From Bacteroidaceae bacterium (GTDB taxonomy: Bacteria > Bacteroidota > Bacteroidia > Bacteroidales > Bacteroidaceae), in NCBI GenBank assembly GCA_024401305.1, contig JAKSLI010000009.1, positions 1 through 64,000 on the forward strand: a DNA stretch of 64,000 nt, in the 5' to 3' direction. Below, in pieces: positions 16,399 through 25,359 of the stretch. Position 1 is the stretch's first letter, and each line of letters begins with the position of its first letter. A program made the position numbers and the translations under genes. A model generated the notes under the pieces. The model did no database searches. It worked only from the letters and a program-made list of their open reading frames with translations, and was not told the DNA's origin.

Positions 16399-19245
16399 TT
16401 ACCAACGACGACCGCCGCCGAAGCCGCCACCGCCGAAGCCGCTGCCAGGACCTGTCCATTGACCACCGTTGCGACCACCGCCAGGACCACCAGGGCCATC
16501 AGGACCGCCAGGACCTTGTGGCATTCTTCCGTTCTTGCCACCGAAGGCATTGAAGCGATATGATACGGTGAGCATAGCGTAAGAAACCACGTTATTGTTG
16601 CGGCTTTCACTCTGCTGGAGAGCTGATATTGTACGAGAGAGGTTGCTCTGCTGATGGAGAAGGTCGTAGAACTGGAGGGAAACTACGAGTGGCTTGCCCT
16701 TGAGGAACGACTGTGATAACTGTGCGTTCCAGATGAGTTCGCTTGTGTTTGCTTCCTTGCTGAGGTAACCGCGACGCATAAGCTCATGCATGTTTGTTGA
16801 GATTGAAGTGCCCCAAGGAGTAGTGATCTGGATGTTTCCACCGAAGCGCCAATCCTTTGTGTCACGGTCGTTTGTAGCTTGAAGACCGTTGCGAACACGC
16901 TCGTAGCGGAGAGAACCATCGAGCTCGACTTCAATCCAGTCGTTGCGGAAGCCTACGCCAAGACGTTCTGTGATGCTCATTGTCTTTGCAGTATTCTTCT
17001 TGGAAGCTTCCTTTGGATTGAGCGAAAGATAACTTACGTTGTTGCGGAAACCGAAATCAGTGTTTGTTCTAGAGAACCAAACGCCGGCTGAGTCGATTGA
17101 AGCGTTGTAGCCTACACCAGCATCGAAGTTCCAGTTGCCATTGATGTTCTCTGGACGAGTGATTCGACCGCCGGACATATCGTCCTTGTATGTAACCATG
17201 TTGCTGATGGAGTTCTTCGTAGTAGAGAAACGCACATTAGCCATGATGTTCTGCTGGTGACTTGTTATGTAGTTGTTGTAGAATGCATTCATGTTCTGTG
17301 TGAACGCTGGCTTCAAGCCCGGGTTACCCATTGACACGTTAGGATAGTTGGAGTCATCAACGATGTCAAGGAGGTCAGTGAGTGATGGCTGTGAAGTGTT
17401 CGCACGATACTGAACGCGGAGTCGGTGCTGCTTAGAGAAGTTGTAGCGGAAGTCGAGCGTTGGAGCGAAGTTTGTCACGCTACGGGTAGTGTCTATTCTG
17501 ACACCGAGGTAATCCTGCAGATACTTTGTTGACTGTGGCTGGAGCATGAAGCCGGCGTTGAGCTGATAGTCATCGCGAATCATGCGGAAAGTCACGTTGA
17601 TGTCGTTTGTATAAGTAGTATATTCAGAATAGCGGCTGAGATCCTTGTCCAGATATTTCTCGTAATCGCCAACTGGATTCAGGTAGCTGCCCCAATCGCG
17701 ATAGCGAGGAGTGATGCCAGAATAGTCAAGTCCGTCGATGAAAGAGAAATCGTATGTAGAACGAGGACTCTTGTTGAAGTCCTGGGCATAGCGATAAGAG
17801 AACTGGAGGTAAGTGCGGTTGAAGATTGGTTCGCTATACGTTACCTGAGCGCTATAGTTGCTTCGAGTGGTAGGAGTTGTGCTATAGCGGTAAGTGCGAC
17901 GGATAGAGTCGTTGCCGAGTTCATCAAGAATCTGATGGAAAGTGTTCTCATTGGCAGTCATTGACTGCGACTCGCTGTCAGTATAGCCAGCGTTGAGTTG
18001 GAGAGTAACGTTACGTCCGTTATCGCTCAACTTCTGGTTAATCTGCAACATACCTCTGATGTTTGTTGATTCAGAGTAGCTCAAACCACGGTTGTTGGTA
18101 GTGTTGATGCGGCTATCGTCAACAGGTTTGCCATCCTTATCCTTCTCGTTGTAAGTTTCTGATGTGCTGAAGTTTCTGCCATCGTTTGTAGAGTAGGAGA
18201 TAGTAGGACGGAACATGATGTTTGTGTTCTCCCATGGAGTCCATTCGATGCGCATCTGACCGTTCCAAGAGTTTGAACGAGAGTAACGCTGGCTTATTGA
18301 GTTGGAATACTTACCGTTCTTCTCATTTGCCATGAAATACTCTGTCCATGACTCTGTGTGAGTGTCGCCATTGTTGTGGTTCCAACGGATAGAAGCATCC
18401 ATCTTGAATTTGTTCACGTCGAGGTTGTAGTTCAAACCGACCATCTTTGAGATATTGTCGCCAGAGCCACCGCCGCCCCATCCACGGCCACCGCCGCCAC
18501 CAGGGAATCCACGGTCGTTAGTGTTGTTGGCGCTTGCCATACCCATAAGTTTCTGGGAATCTTGGAAATAGCCGCCGAAGACACGCTCTGAGAAACGATC
18601 CTTAGTACCGATACCAAGGTTGGCATTAATCATCGTTCCCTTGTTCATACCCGGCTTGATTCCGAAGTCAAGCACGGTTTCTTCCTCACCGTCCTCAATA
18701 CCGGTCACGCGGGCAAGGTCACTCTTCTGTTCGTAAGTCTTGATCTTATCAATGATGGATGTAGGGAGGTTCTTGAGGGCTGTCTTTGTATCGCCAGTCA
18801 TGAACTCCTTTCCGTCAACGAGAATCTTCTTGACGGTCTTGCCGTTGATCTTAACTCCACCGTCGTCATCAATTTCGGCGCCAGGGAGTTTTGCAACGAG
18901 TTCCTCTATCACACTACCTTCCGGTGTGCGGAATGCAGAGGCATTGAATACGACAGTATCTGCTTTTACCATTACACGAGGAGCCATGGCCTTAACCACG
19001 ACCTCCTGCATGTCATAGTCTTTCCAAATGTCTTCATTTGCATAAGCAATTGAGTCTCGCACGAATTTCGCGCGAGACTCGATACTATCTTCCTTTACTT
19101 TTTTAAGCGAGTCTGCGACAGCTTGAGCTTTATTCTTCACAGAATCTACTGGCTGTATGGCTGAAGTCTGGGGAAAGACCTCTGCCTGCGCTGACACTTT
19201 TAATACCGCAATAGCGGTAACAAACAACATAATTAACCTTTTCAT
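16399..19245 (-). CDS. TonB-dependent receptor-like outer membrane beta-barrel protein
   Basis: 948 residues. MKRLIMLFVTAIAVLKVSAQA is a signal peptide. A charged coiled segment (about 35-75) precedes a plug-like region (VIEELVAKLPGAEIDDDGG, VKKILVDGKEFMTGD), followed by about 650 residues of alternating beta-barrel strands. The C-terminus is an unusual Gly/Pro tail (PQGPGGPDGPGGPGGG and GSGFGGGGFGGGRRW), and a second Gly-rich loop lies near residue 250 (FPGGGGGRGWGGGGSGDN). No carboxypeptidase-like domain or TonB box is obvious and no SusD partner is adjacent, so the substrate is unknown. A -7 box TACTTTCG (19272-19279) is upstream. Confidence 0.82.
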   Translation of the reverse strand: MKRLIMLFVTAIAVLKVSAQAEVFPQTSAIQPVDSVKNKAQAVADSLKKVKEDSIESRAKFVRDSIAYANEDIWKDYDMQEVVVKAMAPRVMVKADTVVFNASAFRTPEGSVIEELVAKLPGAEIDDDGGVKINGKTVKKILVDGKEFMTGDTKTALKNLPTSIIDKIKTYEQKSDLARVTGIEDGEEETVLDFGIKPGMNKGTMINANLGIGTKDRFSERVFGGYFQDSQKLMGMASANNTNDRGFPGGGGGRGWGGGGSGDNISKMVGLNYNLDVNKFKMDASIRWNHNNGDTHTESWTEYFMANEKNGKYSNSISQRYSRSNSWNGQMRIEWTPWENTNIMFRPTISYSTNDGRNFSTSETYNEKDKDGKPVDDSRINTTNNRGLSYSESTNIRGMLQINQKLSDNGRNVTLQLNAGYTDSESQSMTANENTFHQILDELGNDSIRRTYRYSTTPTTRSNYSAQVTYSEPIFNRTYLQFSYRYAQDFNKSPRSTYDFSFIDGLDYSGITPRYRDWGSYLNPVGDYEKYLDKDLSRYSEYTTYTNDINVTFRMIRDDYQLNAGFMLQPQSTKYLQDYLGVRIDTTRSVTNFAPTLDFRYNFSKQHRLRVQYRANTSQPSLTDLLDIVDDSNYPNVSMGNPGLKPAFTQNMNAFYNNYITSHQQNIMANVRFSTTKNSISNMVTYKDDMSGGRITRPENINGNWNFDAGVGYNASIDSAGVWFSRTNTDFGFRNNVSYLSLNPKEASKKNTAKTMSITERLGVGFRNDWIEVELDGSLRYERVRNGLQATNDRDTKDWRFGGNIQITTPWGTSISTNMHELMRRGYLSKEANTSELIWNAQLSQSFLKGKPLVVSLQFYDLLHQQSNLSRTISALQQSESRNNNVVSYAMLTVSYRFNAFGGKNGRMPQGPGGPDGPGGPGGGRNGGQWTGPGSGFGGGGFGGGRRW

Positions 19246-19333
19246 AACACTTGTTTGAACGGCTATTGCAACGAAAGTAAAAGGAAATCTTCTAAAAAAA
19301 TGTTAAAATGTTCAACTTTCGCCAACTCAAGTT

Positions 19334-19412
19334 GAGGCTAATGGCTAATAACTAATAGCTTTTCCATCCGGATGGTGCCTTTAGCCTTTAGCTTTTAGCC
19401 TTTACCCTTCGC
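19334..19412. repeat. GCTAATGGC / TTTAGCC repeat with CCATCCGGATGG core
   Basis: GGCTAATGGCTAATAACTAATAGC is followed by TTCCATCCGGATGG and then by CCTTTAGCCTTTAGC and TTTTAGCCTTTACCC. Related runs occur at 26095-26130 and 30278-30312, so this is a dispersed intergenic repeat family. It lies between the beta-barrel gene and the end of the MATE gene. Confidence 0.5.
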
Positions 19413-20716
19413 GACTTGCTCGCGAAACTATAGAAAATAAGCAGCTGCAAGGCTCCTCGCGTGAAAAGAAAAAGTGCGAAAGCAGTCCAAAGGCCATCAT
19501 TCCAAAGGGTCACGATGCCAGGGCAAAGATTGTACACGAGCACAAAGACCAAAGCTGCCGTAGCGCAAGATGTGAGCATGCCACGCGAGTTCGTCATGCC
19601 GATGAAGATACCGTCCCAAAGGAATGCCGAGAAACCTATGAGCGGAAGGATTATCATCCAGAAGCGATACTCATGCGCCAATGCCACTATCTCCCTCTCG
19701 TCGGTCAGCAGAGAGAGGAAATCTTCCGTGAAGAAAGCGTAAAGGAGTGTGAACACAATAGCCAATGCAATGCCCCAAGCAAACAGATGTCTTACTGTCT
19801 GCAAGAGCATCTGTCTGTTGCCTGCTCCGTGATACTTGCCGCACAAAGCCTCTCCGGCGTATGCGAAACCGTCCATGAAATAGGAGAATATAAGCCATGT
19901 CTGCATAAGGAGAGTGTTCACGGCAAGAAGATCCGTGCCATGGCGACTGCCTGCGGATGTGAAGAAGAACATTACAGAAAGCAAGCAGAGAGTGCGAAGG
20001 AATATGTCGCGATTTATGGTAAAGAACCGTTTCAATTCACCTTCACGGAAGAGCGGCTCAATCTTTGCAGGGCTAATGTCTTTAAGCCCTCCCTTGTGGG
20101 GAAGGTTTGGATGGGGTCTTAGAGTCAGTCCCAGCACCACGGCAAACCATTGCGATAGCATTGTGCCAAGTGCCACGCCTTCAACCTTCAGTCCCAAGCC
20201 GTAAACGAGCAGCAGGCTCATCGCGATGTTGAATATGTTCTGCGAAATGGAGATTACCATCGGTCGCTTCGTGTCTTGCATTCCGATGAACCATCCCGTG
20301 AGAGAGAACTGTAGAAGTACGGCAGGAGCACCGGCTATACATATATAATAATACGTGCGTACGAGTGGCGCTACAGATTCTTCTGGCGACATCAGCCACA
20401 TCGCCAACTCGCAAATAGGCCAGCATAGCAAAATGATTCCTGCGCTCAGCAGCAATGCCGTTACGGCGGTCTGTCGGAAAATCCTCTCCGTATCCCCCTT
20501 CTTTCCCAACTCCTGCGCCGTAATACCGCTTGTTCCCATGCGAAGGAAACCGAACATCCAGTACACCGAGTTGAATATCATCGCGCCAATGGATATCGCT
20601 CCGATGTAGGCAATGTCACCCATGTGTCCGACGATAGCCATGTCCACGAGACCTAGAAGCGGCACCGTGACATTACTTATTATGGCGGGAAGGGCAAGAC
20701 GAAGTATTCTGGACAT
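19388..20716 (-). CDS. MATE family efflux transporter (DinF-like)
   Basis: About 442 residues from the ATG at 20716 (MSRILRLALPAIISN); a longer frame to 20749 would overlap the -7 box CAAATTTA (20737-20744 on this strand). Twelve hydrophobic segments and MATE signatures are present (LVDMAIVGHMGDIAYIGA, MFGFLRMGTSGITAQELG, FIGMQDTKRPMVISI). MATE exporters use Na+ or H+ gradients to expel drugs and metabolites. Oddity: in the loop after LGLTLR there is a foreign-looking stretch (PHPNLPHKGGLKDISPAK, then IEPLFREGELKR) from a repeat at about 20041-20118, inserted in frame between membrane helices. Confidence 0.88.
   Translation of the reverse strand: MSRILRLALPAIISNVTVPLLGLVDMAIVGHMGDIAYIGAISIGAMIFNSVYWMFGFLRMGTSGITAQELGKKGDTERIFRQTAVTALLLSAGIILLCWPICELAMWLMSPEESVAPLVRTYYYICIAGAPAVLLQFSLTGWFIGMQDTKRPMVISISQNIFNIAMSLLLVYGLGLKVEGVALGTMLSQWFAVVLGLTLRPHPNLPHKGGLKDISPAKIEPLFREGELKRFFTINRDIFLRTLCLLSVMFFFTSAGSRHGTDLLAVNTLLMQTWLIFSYFMDGFAYAGEALCGKYHGAGNRQMLLQTVRHLFAWGIALAIVFTLLYAFFTEDFLSLLTDEREIVALAHEYRFWMIILPLIGFSAFLWDGIFIGMTNSRGMLTSCATAALVFVLVYNLCPGIVTLWNDGLWTAFALFLFTRGALQLLIFYSFASKSRRVKAKS
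20041..20118 (-). repeat. Repeat inserted in frame inside the MATE gene
   Basis: On the coding strand the insert starts with ACCCCATCCAAACCTTCCCC and an AAGGGAGGG stretch and ends with CCGCTCTTCCGTGAAGGTG. It encodes PHPNLPHKGG, the form of a widespread bacterial intergenic repeat that encodes PxPNLPxxGG when translated. It falls in a hydrophilic loop, so the transporter may still work. Confidence 0.6.
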
Positions 20717-20820
20717 GTTTTTTGTTTTTTCCGCTGCAAATTTACGCAAATTCCATCTATTTACGAAGCGATGAATAAATATTTTATGTTAACTTGCGAT
20801 TGTTTTGTCATGGTTAAACA

Positions 20821-20851
20821 TTGGTTAATACCTTATAAAATCATATCTTTG
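20821..20851 (+). promoter_or_regulatory. Promoter of the CHAT/caspase island
   Basis: TTGG (20821-20824), a 19-base spacer and TATCTTTG (20844-20851), an almost ideal Bacteroidota promoter 17 bases before the CHAT start codon. Confidence 0.75.
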
Positions 20852-20867
20852 CAAAAAATATTCTACG

Positions 20868-23672
20868 ATGCTGCGTTTTTCCCTCTATATAATAATGCTT
20901 TTCGGTTTCTCCTGTGCCTTTGCACAGAAGACGGATATTTGTTGTGAAAAGGACTTGGGATGGGCAAAGTGGGTGTTCACATCCATTGAGTTCAATGACG
21001 ACTACACTACAGTCAGTGGGCATGTCATTCCGGGAAAGAATGACTGTGAGGTGTGGACAGAGAAGACGGAGGTCTTGCAAGCAAACGGAAAGGAATACCG
21101 ACTTCTGGAAACAACATTGCCCCTAAAGAACATCTGGATTAAAAATGTATCCCAATGTGGCGACACAATCATGTTTGTGGAAAAGTTTGAGCCAATAATG
21201 AGCCTGAACGGCACGGTGAGCTACAAAGATGAGAACTTTGATATCGACATCGCCAACGTCTGCATAAACATAAAACCTGACCTCCAACGCAAGTACACCA
21301 CATACGCAAAGAAGATTCTTGAAAGGCAGGATGACGTATTTGGCGAGATGGAAAGCCTACGTTACCTATCGCATTGTGCAGAGGAACTGAGTCTTATGCA
21401 TAAGGACAGCGCAGCAATAGCCCGCTCATATCTTGGCAACTGCTATGATGCGCATGGAATCTTTATGAACTCCTATCCGAAGCACATCCTCAATACTTGG
21501 GGCATAATAAAGGAGATTCACCATGGTATCACAGGCAAGCGACTGAAGAAATCGGAACAAAAGTACCTGGACCGCGTAGCAGAGTTTGTAAATGAAGCAT
21601 ACAGGAAAAGCCAGATACTATCTGCTGACAATGTCAAGGCGATGAGGGAGAAGTCGGAAACTGTGTTTCGGGAGGCTGACAAGAAAACAGAACTCTACAA
21701 GCGCACGTTGGTGTCTTTTGGCGATCCTGCAGACATATTCTCCCTGAGAAAGAGCTTTAAGTCGGTAAAGAATGTATATGACCAAGCTTTGGACAAATAT
21801 AATGCTGGTGATTATGCAGGGGCATACGCTCTATGTCCCAGCAGCATCCATTTCAACTACAAAGTCCTGTCACAAGAGAATTTCAAGGAATATTGCGATA
21901 GCATTTACGCGGATTGCAATTCAACATTAGTGAAGAAGGTTAACATTCCGCGTTCATATCTTATTTCATACGGTGGCATGCATTCTGATGTGTGGAACTT
22001 TTTGGAAATTACTCCATTATTGGAAACAATACCATACTTCGCAATGGAGACAAACAATCCGGAAATCATCTGCCATGCTTTGGACGGAATACTGAATGCC
22101 AAAGCGTTCAGGTATTACGCAGACAGGTATATGAAGGAGCGGCTTAGTGGTTTCAATAGTTTTAATAGTTCCAATGTTTTCAATGAAACTCCTGAAACCT
22201 CCGAAACAGCAGAAACACCCCTTGTCCTCTACCGTAAGATACAGTCAGAATCAGCCGCACTCGCAGAGATGTATGAGGATGGACTTACTGACGAGAGCGT
22301 TTATCAGAAAGCGGAGGAAATAAAGAACCTGAAACAAGAATACACCGATTATCAAGAATCACACCCGATAAACACAGAAGACTTTCTCGTAGAATGGGAT
22401 TCTGTCAGGAATAGTCTCAAACCGAAGGAACTGGCAGTGGAGTTCCAGGAATTCCCGATTTGGAACACAGACTCTCTTTGCTATATAGCCATAACCTACA
22501 GGCACGACAGCTCCATCCCAAGATTATACACCGTGCTGAAGGATAAGAAGGAATCTCTAAGTAGTTACAATAGTTTCAATGGTTCCAATGAAACCTCTGA
22601 ACCCTCTGAACCCTTTGAAACTTCTGAAACCTCTAAACGCTATGCGCTTTCTGCCAAGGTGTGGAATGCAATGAAGGACGAGTTGGTCGATGTGGAAAGT
22701 GTCTATTTCTCGGCATCGGGAATCCTGCATAGCCTGCCATTGGAAAACTGCGACACCACAAGGCTATACCATCGCCTTACCTCTACAAAGGAACTCCTGA
22801 AACGGCAAAAAACTCTAGAACAGCAATTGCGAACATGCGTGCTGTATGGAGGTTTGGAGTATGGAAGTAATGGATATAGTCGTTCAAATGAGTCCAAAAT
22901 GTCGCCAATGCTTAACACAAGACAGATGCGCGACTTCACGGCAAGAGGACCGTTGGACGATATCTCCGAACAGTCGGAAGCAGAAGTCAATACGATAGCC
23001 TCACTCTTGCAAGAGAAAGGCATGGAAACAAAAGTCTTCAAACGGCAAGACGGCACGGAGGAGACGTTCAAGGCTCTGGCGGATACCAATGTTGACGCCA
23101 TTCACATCTCAACTCACGGATTCTATTGGGAGGCCTATGGAGGTGCGGTGCCCTCACCGCACCAATCCTCAAATACCGCTGATTACTCGTTCCTGAAGTT
23201 GGAAGATTCAAAGCTTCCTGATAATGAAAAAGCTATGGTGCGATCTGCATTGCTGTTTGCAGGAGCACAGGAAGCTATAGAGGGTGGCACGAAGAAGCAA
23301 GGTACGGAAAACGGAGTGCTTACGGCAAAGGAAATATCCACGATGACATTTCCAAACCTCAAGCTCGTGGTATTGTCGGCATGCCAGTCGGGACTTGGCG
23401 ATGTTGACGCATCAGAAGGCAGCCTTGGACTACAGAGAGCCTTCAAGACAGCTGGCGCAAAGACAATTCTTATGACTCTGCACGAAGTTGATAACCATGC
23501 CACAAGACTCCTCATGGAGGAATTCTACCGCCAGTATCTCTCAGGCAATTCCATGTCCCGCGCGCTCCGAAATGCCCAAAGCTTCCTGCGAAACTATGAG
23601 GAAGATGGCATAAATCCATACAAAGACCCCAAATATTGGGCATACTTCACTCTCCTTGACGCTCTGGATTAA
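20868..23672 (+). CDS. CHAT domain-containing caspase-like peptidase, secreted
   Basis: 934 residues. The N-terminus (MLRFSLYIIMLFGFSCAFAQ) is a signal peptide. A helical middle region (about 130-330, TPR-like) leads to a C-terminal CHAT domain, about 620-934. The catalytic His is in IHISTHGFY (His750) and the Cys in LVVLSACQSGLG (Cys839), the usual CHAT spacing. CHAT peptidases belong to the caspase/separase clan; several act in bacterial programmed death or signalling. Two low-complexity inserts, encoded by palindromic repeats at 22146-22216 and 22557-22633 (FNSFNSSN...ETSETAET and YNSFNGSN...ETSETSK), interrupt the linker. A second caspase-like gene follows. Confidence 0.85.
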   Translation: MLRFSLYIIMLFGFSCAFAQKTDICCEKDLGWAKWVFTSIEFNDDYTTVSGHVIPGKNDCEVWTEKTEVLQANGKEYRLLETTLPLKNIWIKNVSQCGDTIMFVEKFEPIMSLNGTVSYKDENFDIDIANVCINIKPDLQRKYTTYAKKILERQDDVFGEMESLRYLSHCAEELSLMHKDSAAIARSYLGNCYDAHGIFMNSYPKHILNTWGIIKEIHHGITGKRLKKSEQKYLDRVAEFVNEAYRKSQILSADNVKAMREKSETVFREADKKTELYKRTLVSFGDPADIFSLRKSFKSVKNVYDQALDKYNAGDYAGAYALCPSSIHFNYKVLSQENFKEYCDSIYADCNSTLVKKVNIPRSYLISYGGMHSDVWNFLEITPLLETIPYFAMETNNPEIICHALDGILNAKAFRYYADRYMKERLSGFNSFNSSNVFNETPETSETAETPLVLYRKIQSESAALAEMYEDGLTDESVYQKAEEIKNLKQEYTDYQESHPINTEDFLVEWDSVRNSLKPKELAVEFQEFPIWNTDSLCYIAITYRHDSSIPRLYTVLKDKKESLSSYNSFNGSNETSEPSEPFETSETSKRYALSAKVWNAMKDELVDVESVYFSASGILHSLPLENCDTTRLYHRLTSTKELLKRQKTLEQQLRTCVLYGGLEYGSNGYSRSNESKMSPMLNTRQMRDFTARGPLDDISEQSEAEVNTIASLLQEKGMETKVFKRQDGTEETFKALADTNVDAIHISTHGFYWEAYGGAVPSPHQSSNTADYSFLKLEDSKLPDNEKAMVRSALLFAGAQEAIEGGTKKQGTENGVLTAKEISTMTFPNLKLVVLSACQSGLGDVDASEGSLGLQRAFKTAGAKTILMTLHEVDNHATRLLMEEFYRQYLSGNSMSRALRNAQSFLRNYEEDGINPYKDPKYWAYFTLLDALD
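22146..22216 (+). repeat. FN palindromic repeat, in-frame insert 1 in the CHAT gene
   Basis: A run of GGTTTCAATAGTTTTAATAG type followed by CAATGAAACTCCTGAAACC and CCGAAACAGCAGAAAC; the first half is the approximate complement of the second. It is related to 22557-22633 and to the intergenic 48484-48552. Confidence 0.7.
22557..22633 (+). repeat. FN palindromic repeat, in-frame insert 2 in the CHAT gene
   Basis: TACAATAGTTTCAATGGTTC is followed by CAATGAAACCTCTGAACCC and then TTTGAAACTTCTGAAACC. Same family and orientation as insert 1; the reading frame is kept. Confidence 0.7.
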
Positions 23673-23685
23673 ATAACTTGACTAT

Positions 23686-23706
23686 TCCCCGCCGTTCTCG
23701 GCGGGG
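23686..23706. repeat. GC-rich hairpin repeat, copy 1
   Basis: CCCCGCCGTTCTCGGCGGGG is an 8-bp perfect stem with a 4-base loop. Copies are at 24614-24633 and, inside a gene, at 25047-25066. The flanks (ACTATT before, CTTCC after) are also shared. Confidence 0.75.
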
Positions 23707-23745
23707 CTTCCGTGAATCGTAAATCCGTAAATCGTAAATCCATAA

Positions 23746-24600
23746 ATGTTTCGGCTCAAATCCATAATCATCCTGCTCAGCATTGCAGCAACAGCATTTG
23801 CGCAGAAGAAGTACGCGCTTCTCGTAGGCATTTCGAACTATAGGATCATGCCTATTGCCCATGAATGGAACAACATCCATGGAAAGGACGACGTGGAAAT
23901 GCTGATGCCTGTGTTCAAGGAGCAAGGCTTCAATGTCACTCCCCTAACCGACGGAAATGCAACGCATGCAAACATCATCAAGGCACTCGACAAATTGTCG
24001 CGCACCGTAGCCAAAGGCAGCATTGTTTACATACACTTCTCCACACACGGACAGTCGTTCGACGATGCCTTGAGCCAAAGGATAGGCGATGAGGAATGGG
24101 ACGAAAGTATCGTGCCTGTGGATGCAGCACTCTCTTATAGCGAGAGGTACAAGGGACAAAACCACTTGGTAGATGATGAACTGAACAACTACACAACCGC
24201 AATACGCCGCAGACTTGGCGAAAGTGGTATGCTGTATGTTACGGTAGATGCCTGTCATGCAGGCGGAGCATCTAGGGATGCCAGCGATGTGACACGCGGA
24301 ACAATGCGCGGATTTTCCAAGGACAAGAAATACAAGCCCGAGCGTGAGCGACCTGTCCATTACGATGCAAAGAGGCAGAAAGGCCTAGCACCTGTCGTGT
24401 TCCTGGAAGCTTGCCAAGGCAGGGAACTGAACACCGAAATCAGAAGGAACGGCAAATACCACGGACCGCTATCATATTATATACACCAAGTCATGACAAA
24501 GCATAGCCTCGGCAAGAATACCGCGTGGGTTCTTCAGGTAAAGAAACTGATGGCAGTCGATCCGGCACTGTCAAACCAAACAATGAGAATAGAAAACTGA
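23746..24600 (+). CDS. Caspase family (C14-type) peptidase, secreted
   Basis: 284 residues. MFRLKSIIILLSIAATAFAQ is a signal peptide. The p20-like domain starts at KKYALLVGISNYRIM and has both catalytic residues: His101 in IHFSTHGQS and Cys170 in VDACHAGG. This is the metacaspase/orthocaspase arrangement, which cuts after basic residues in known members. The C-terminal part is short and carries no extra domain. It follows the CHAT gene by 73 bases, with a GC-rich hairpin repeat between, and precedes a sigma factor gene; joint expression in a death or stress-signalling set is inferred. Confidence 0.87.
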   Translation: MFRLKSIIILLSIAATAFAQKKYALLVGISNYRIMPIAHEWNNIHGKDDVEMLMPVFKEQGFNVTPLTDGNATHANIIKALDKLSRTVAKGSIVYIHFSTHGQSFDDALSQRIGDEEWDESIVPVDAALSYSERYKGQNHLVDDELNNYTTAIRRRLGESGMLYVTVDACHAGGASRDASDVTRGTMRGFSKDKKYKPERERPVHYDAKRQKGLAPVVFLEACQGRELNTEIRRNGKYHGPLSYYIHQVMTKHSLGKNTAWVLQVKKLMAVDPALSNQTMRIEN

Positions 24601-24613
24601 AACCCGGATTATT

Positions 24614-24633
24614 CCCCGCCGTTCTCGGCGGGG
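24614..24633. repeat. GC-rich hairpin repeat, copy 2
   Basis: Identical 20-base palindrome to copy 1 with the same flanking TATT and CTTCC, in the 84-base gap between the caspase and sigma factor genes. Confidence 0.75.
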
Positions 24634-24684
24634 CTTCCCACCCTAAACGACCAAACGACAATCTCCTAAACGACCAACAATCGC

Positions 24685-25359
24685 ATGGCAGAAGAATTCG
24701 ACAACCTCAACTCCATAGGCACATACATCAATGGTGTCATGACGAAGAGCAAGGCATTCCTTAGAAGCCGCTTCTCCTCAATGTCAGAATCCGACATAGA
24801 GGAGATTTTCGGCAATTCGGAGATTGCCCTGTTTGAGAAGGTGCATCGTGGAGAACTGCAAGTTGCGGAAGGCAAGATTAAGATTCTCAACGAAGGTAAG
24901 CTCGAAGATTTGCGCAGCACCCTCCTTACCTATTTCAATAAGGTGACATGGTTCCAAGCGCTGAAATACCTTCGCAGCAAGGGCAACAATGCCAACCACC
25001 CCAACCAGAACGACCGACTATTCCTCGCCCCTGACGACCGACTATTCCCCGCCGTTATCGGCGGGGCCTCCAACCCCCTAGACGACCAGCAGATAGACGC
25101 ATTGCTAAGCCTCACCGATGACGATGGCCTTACCAACGAGCAGAAGTCCATGATGCGTGACATAGTGAAAGACCTCCCCTCACCTTGCGAGGAAATCCTC
25201 TGGTCATTCTATGGCGACGGCATGGACATGAAGACCATAGCCCAAATCATCGGCTCCAAGAATGCAGCCGTCGCAAAGCAGCAGAAGTCTCGCTGCATGA
25301 GTAAGTTAAGAGCACGTTTCGAAAAGATAAAAGCAGAGTTTTATGACACAAGAGATTGA
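24685..25359 (+). CDS. RNA polymerase sigma factor, ECF-like (sigma-70 family)
   Basis: 224 residues. Region 2 is at about 15-105 (SKAFLRSRFSSMSESDIEEI, LLTYFNKVTWFQALKYLRSK) and a region 4 helix-turn-helix is at about 165-215 (LPSPCEEILWSFYGDGMD, MKTIAQIIGSKNAAVAKQQK). It redirects RNA polymerase to a specific promoter set, unknown here. The linker (about 110-135) contains LFPAVIGGASN, encoded by copy 3 of the GC-rich hairpin repeat, with a partial duplication (DRLFLAPDDRLFPA). The next gene overlaps by 17 bases and has one membrane helix, as anti-sigma factors do. The caspase upstream may be an output or regulator. Confidence 0.8.
   Translation: MAEEFDNLNSIGTYINGVMTKSKAFLRSRFSSMSESDIEEIFGNSEIALFEKVHRGELQVAEGKIKILNEGKLEDLRSTLLTYFNKVTWFQALKYLRSKGNNANHPNQNDRLFLAPDDRLFPAVIGGASNPLDDQQIDALLSLTDDDGLTNEQKSMMRDIVKDLPSPCEEILWSFYGDGMDMKTIAQIIGSKNAAVAKQQKSRCMSKLRARFEKIKAEFYDTRD
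25047..25066. repeat. GC-rich hairpin repeat, copy 3, inside the sigma factor gene
   Basis: CCCCGCCGTTATCGGCGGGG differs from copies 1 and 2 by one loop base. It lies in the interdomain linker with neighbouring CGACTATTCC/GACGACC duplications and keeps the frame open. Confidence 0.75.
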
